NCBI GenBank assembly: GCA_934378195.1
Contig: CAKRPO010000009.1
Span: 1-62,596 of the forward strand
Source of the DNA: an uncultured Blautia sp.
Lineage (GTDB): Bacteria; Bacillota; Clostridia; Lachnospirales; Lachnospiraceae
DNA: 62,596 bases
Direction of reading: 5' to 3'
Shown in pieces: positions 61,315 to 62,596 of the stretch (position 1 is its first letter; every line of letters begins with the position of its first letter). Made by a program: the position numbers and the translations under genes. The notes under the pieces are model-generated. The model searched no databases, was not told the DNA's origin, and was given only the letters and a program-made list of their open reading frames with translations.

Positions 61315-61677
61315 ATGGCAGAAGAAAGAGATGAAATAACCTGTGAATGCCAGGAAATACATGAGGATCTGCTCAAGATCGTGAATGAGACCATGCCGGA
61401 TGAAGAAGAACTGTATGATCTGGCAGATCTCTTTAAGGTATTTGCCGATTCCACACGTATCCGGATTCTGTTTGTATTATTTGAGTCGGAAGTGTGTGTG
61501 TGCGATCTCGCGAAAGTTCTGAATATGACGCAGTCGGCAGTATCTCATCAGCTTCGCATCCTGAAGCAGAGTAAGCTGGTGAAGAACAGAAGAGAAGGAA
61601 AATCCATTTTTTATTCTCTGGCAGATGATCATGTAAGAACGATCATCTCCATGGGAAGAGAACATATTTTAGAATAA
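61315..61677 (+). CDS. ArsR/SmtB-family metal-responsive repressor
   Basis: A 120-residue winged-helix repressor. It keeps both classical metal sites: cysteines C10, C12, C61 and C63 (alpha3N type, CVCDL), and D104, H106, H117 and E120, which match the alpha5 zinc site of SmtB in spacing and number. The recognition helix is MTQSAVSHQLRIL. It is expected to bind the operator at 58940 and release it when zinc or a similar ion rises. Confidence 0.93.
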   Translation: MAEERDEITCECQEIHEDLLKIVNETMPDEEELYDLADLFKVFADSTRIRILFVLFESEVCVCDLAKVLNMTQSAVSHQLRILKQSKLVKNRREGKSIFYSLADDHVRTIISMGREHILE

Positions 61678-61789
61678 ACTGATAGAACATTATCAAAAAA
61701 CGCCTGGTGCAAAAGTGATTGCCGGACAGCGAATATACATTGATGACGAAGCTGCAAAAAAGTTGATTAGTAAGTATTTGGAATGGTAG
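61673..61789 (+). pseudogene. C-terminal gene remnant without a start
   Basis: After a stop at 61670, a frame of about 38 codons reads like a real protein end (segments KTPGAKVIAGQRIYID and EAAKKLISKYLEW) but has no start codon or ribosome site, and its frame differs from the ArsR gene. It is probably the tail of a lost gene, perhaps a small DNA-binding protein. The stop lies in a terminator stem. Identity unknown. Confidence 0.4.
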
Positions 61790-61820
61790 GTGAGAGTAAA
61801 CTCATCTACCTTTTCCTTTT
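61785..61820 (+). terminator. Terminator of the metal-efflux operon
   Basis: GGTAGGTGAG pairs with CTCATCTACC, followed by TTTTCCTTTT. Confidence 0.8.
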
Positions 61821-61931
61821 AATAACGAAAAAACGAATGAGATACTTGCTTTTTGGGAGATTATCATGGAAAATAAAAAAATACAGAATAGAATCATGTA
61901 AATTTGTGCTTGACAGAAAAGGGGAGTAACT

Positions 61932-62596
61932 ATGATAAGAGCAGTCATTTTTGACATAGACAATACGGTGTACAGTTATGATGAGAATCATGTGTATGGC
62001 ATGCAGGCCCTGGCAGAGTATTGCACCGGTGCATTTGGCATATCCAGAGAAGAAATGGAAAAATGTTACAGACAGGCCGGTACGATCATGGTCAACCGGA
62101 TTGGGACAGATACCGCCGCGATTCATAGCCGTATGATCCGTGTGCAGTGCATGCTGGAACTTCTCGGACAGCCGCTTTTTCCGCATGCACGCAATATGTA
62201 TCACGCATACTGGGATACGTTTATTGAGCATATAGAGCCAAATCCGGGTGTACTGGAATTTATGCAGGAACTGAAAAAAAGAAACATCCGCGTCGGGATT
62301 GGAACGGATATGACCGCCTATATCCAGTACCGCAAACTGGAGGCAGCCGGAGCAGCGCCATATATTGATTTCATCGTGACGAGTGAAGAAGCCGGAATCG
62401 AGAAACCACATTATCATTTTTTTGATATCTGTGTGGAAAAAGCAGGCGTTCGCCCGGAAGAATGTGCATTTATCGGTGATAATGTAAAGAAAGATATCGA
62501 AGGAGCCTGGGAGAGCGGCCTGAAAGGAATCTGGTATACACAGGAAAAAGAAGCACCGGAGAGGAGATATTTCCCGACCCTTCGTTCTTTCATCGG
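61932..62596 (+). CDS. HAD-family hydrolase, truncated by the window edge
   Basis: The reading frame runs from ATG at 61932 to the end of the window without a stop (221 codons), so it is incomplete. It starts MIRAVIFDIDNTVYSYDE, with nucleophile motif DIDNT (8-12), a helical C1 cap, GTDMT as motif II, the Lys in IEKPH as motif III and GDNVKKDIEGA as the acidic motif IV. GGGGAGTAACT precedes the ATG. Likely a phosphatase of the YjjG/HAD-IA group; substrate unknown. Confidence 0.88.
   Translation, partial: MIRAVIFDIDNTVYSYDENHVYGMQALAEYCTGAFGISREEMEKCYRQAGTIMVNRIGTDTAAIHSRMIRVQCMLELLGQPLFPHARNMYHAYWDTFIEHIEPNPGVLEFMQELKKRNIRVGIGTDMTAYIQYRKLEAAGAAPYIDFIVTSEEAGIEKPHYHFFDICVEKAGVRPEECAFIGDNVKKDIEGAWESGLKGIWYTQEKEAPERRYFPTLRSFI

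Overview
This 62.6 kb window is a stretch of core chromosome from a low-to-mid GC Gram-positive gut-type Firmicute, most likely a Lachnospiraceae member close to Blautia. That placement is inferred from gene order and protein style; no rRNA is present. Evidence includes the priA-def-fmt-rsmB-rlmN-PP2C-prkC-rsgA-rpe-thiN block, a diaminopimelate-type MurE, a division/cell-wall cluster with a SpoVD-like second PBP, sigma-A promoters, strong GGAGG ribosome sites, TTG and ATT starts, and short intergenic regions holding dispersed palindromic repeats. I saw no tRNA, rRNA, CRISPR array, prophage or complete insertion sequence.

Layout. 1-288: structured repeat DNA. 289-13784: murE, then the Firmicute replication/translation/phospho-signalling block, almost all head to tail. 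13811-19754: smaller housekeeping genes (YgjP-like metallopeptidase, DUF1294, SGNH hydrolase, divergent CobW GTPase, HAD phosphatase, ychF, lgt). 19970-32780: division and cell-wall cluster mraZ-rsmH-ftsL-ftsI-spoVD-like-mraY-murD-[repeats]-murA-divIB-ftsZ, with four MraZ boxes at 10-bp spacing; ftsW and murG are not in it. 32789-34755: a DUF1540 gene on the minus strand, then infC-rpmI-rplT behind an attenuator leader. 34851-41931: a membrane protein, a complete branched-chain amino-acid ABC transporter and a cytidylate-kinase-like gene. 41991-50380: deacetylase, DUF624, radical SAM, DUF4364, rarA, YerC regulator, a secreted amidase/serine-hydrolase fusion divergent from a three-SH3 protein, and DUF1836. 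50602-58384: pcrA, a PAP2/flippase/PssA/Psd envelope-lipid operon that should make phosphatidylethanolamine, a small acidic membrane protein and rlmD. 58385-61820: a decaying 53-bp tandem repeat, then a metal-efflux operon (HMA protein, P-type ATPase, ArsR/SmtB repressor) with a 22-bp palindromic operator. 61932-end: a HAD hydrolase cut by the window edge.

The most unusual material is non-coding and repetitive. (a) A roughly 109-bp foldable element is present twice (28576, 56260), with related half-sites at 137 and 219. (b) A palindrome with GTTRCTGT/ACAGTAAC arms recurs at least four times. (c) A roughly 53-bp hairpin element placed after terminators shows a compensatory base-pair change. 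(d) A 53-bp tandem array follows rlmD. (e) Among proteins, divisome components carry extracytoplasmic C-terminal repeats: exactly 38 residues in DivIB and 7 residues in FtsI. (f) A hairpin-plus-U7 structure holds the Shine-Dalgarno of the second PBP gene.
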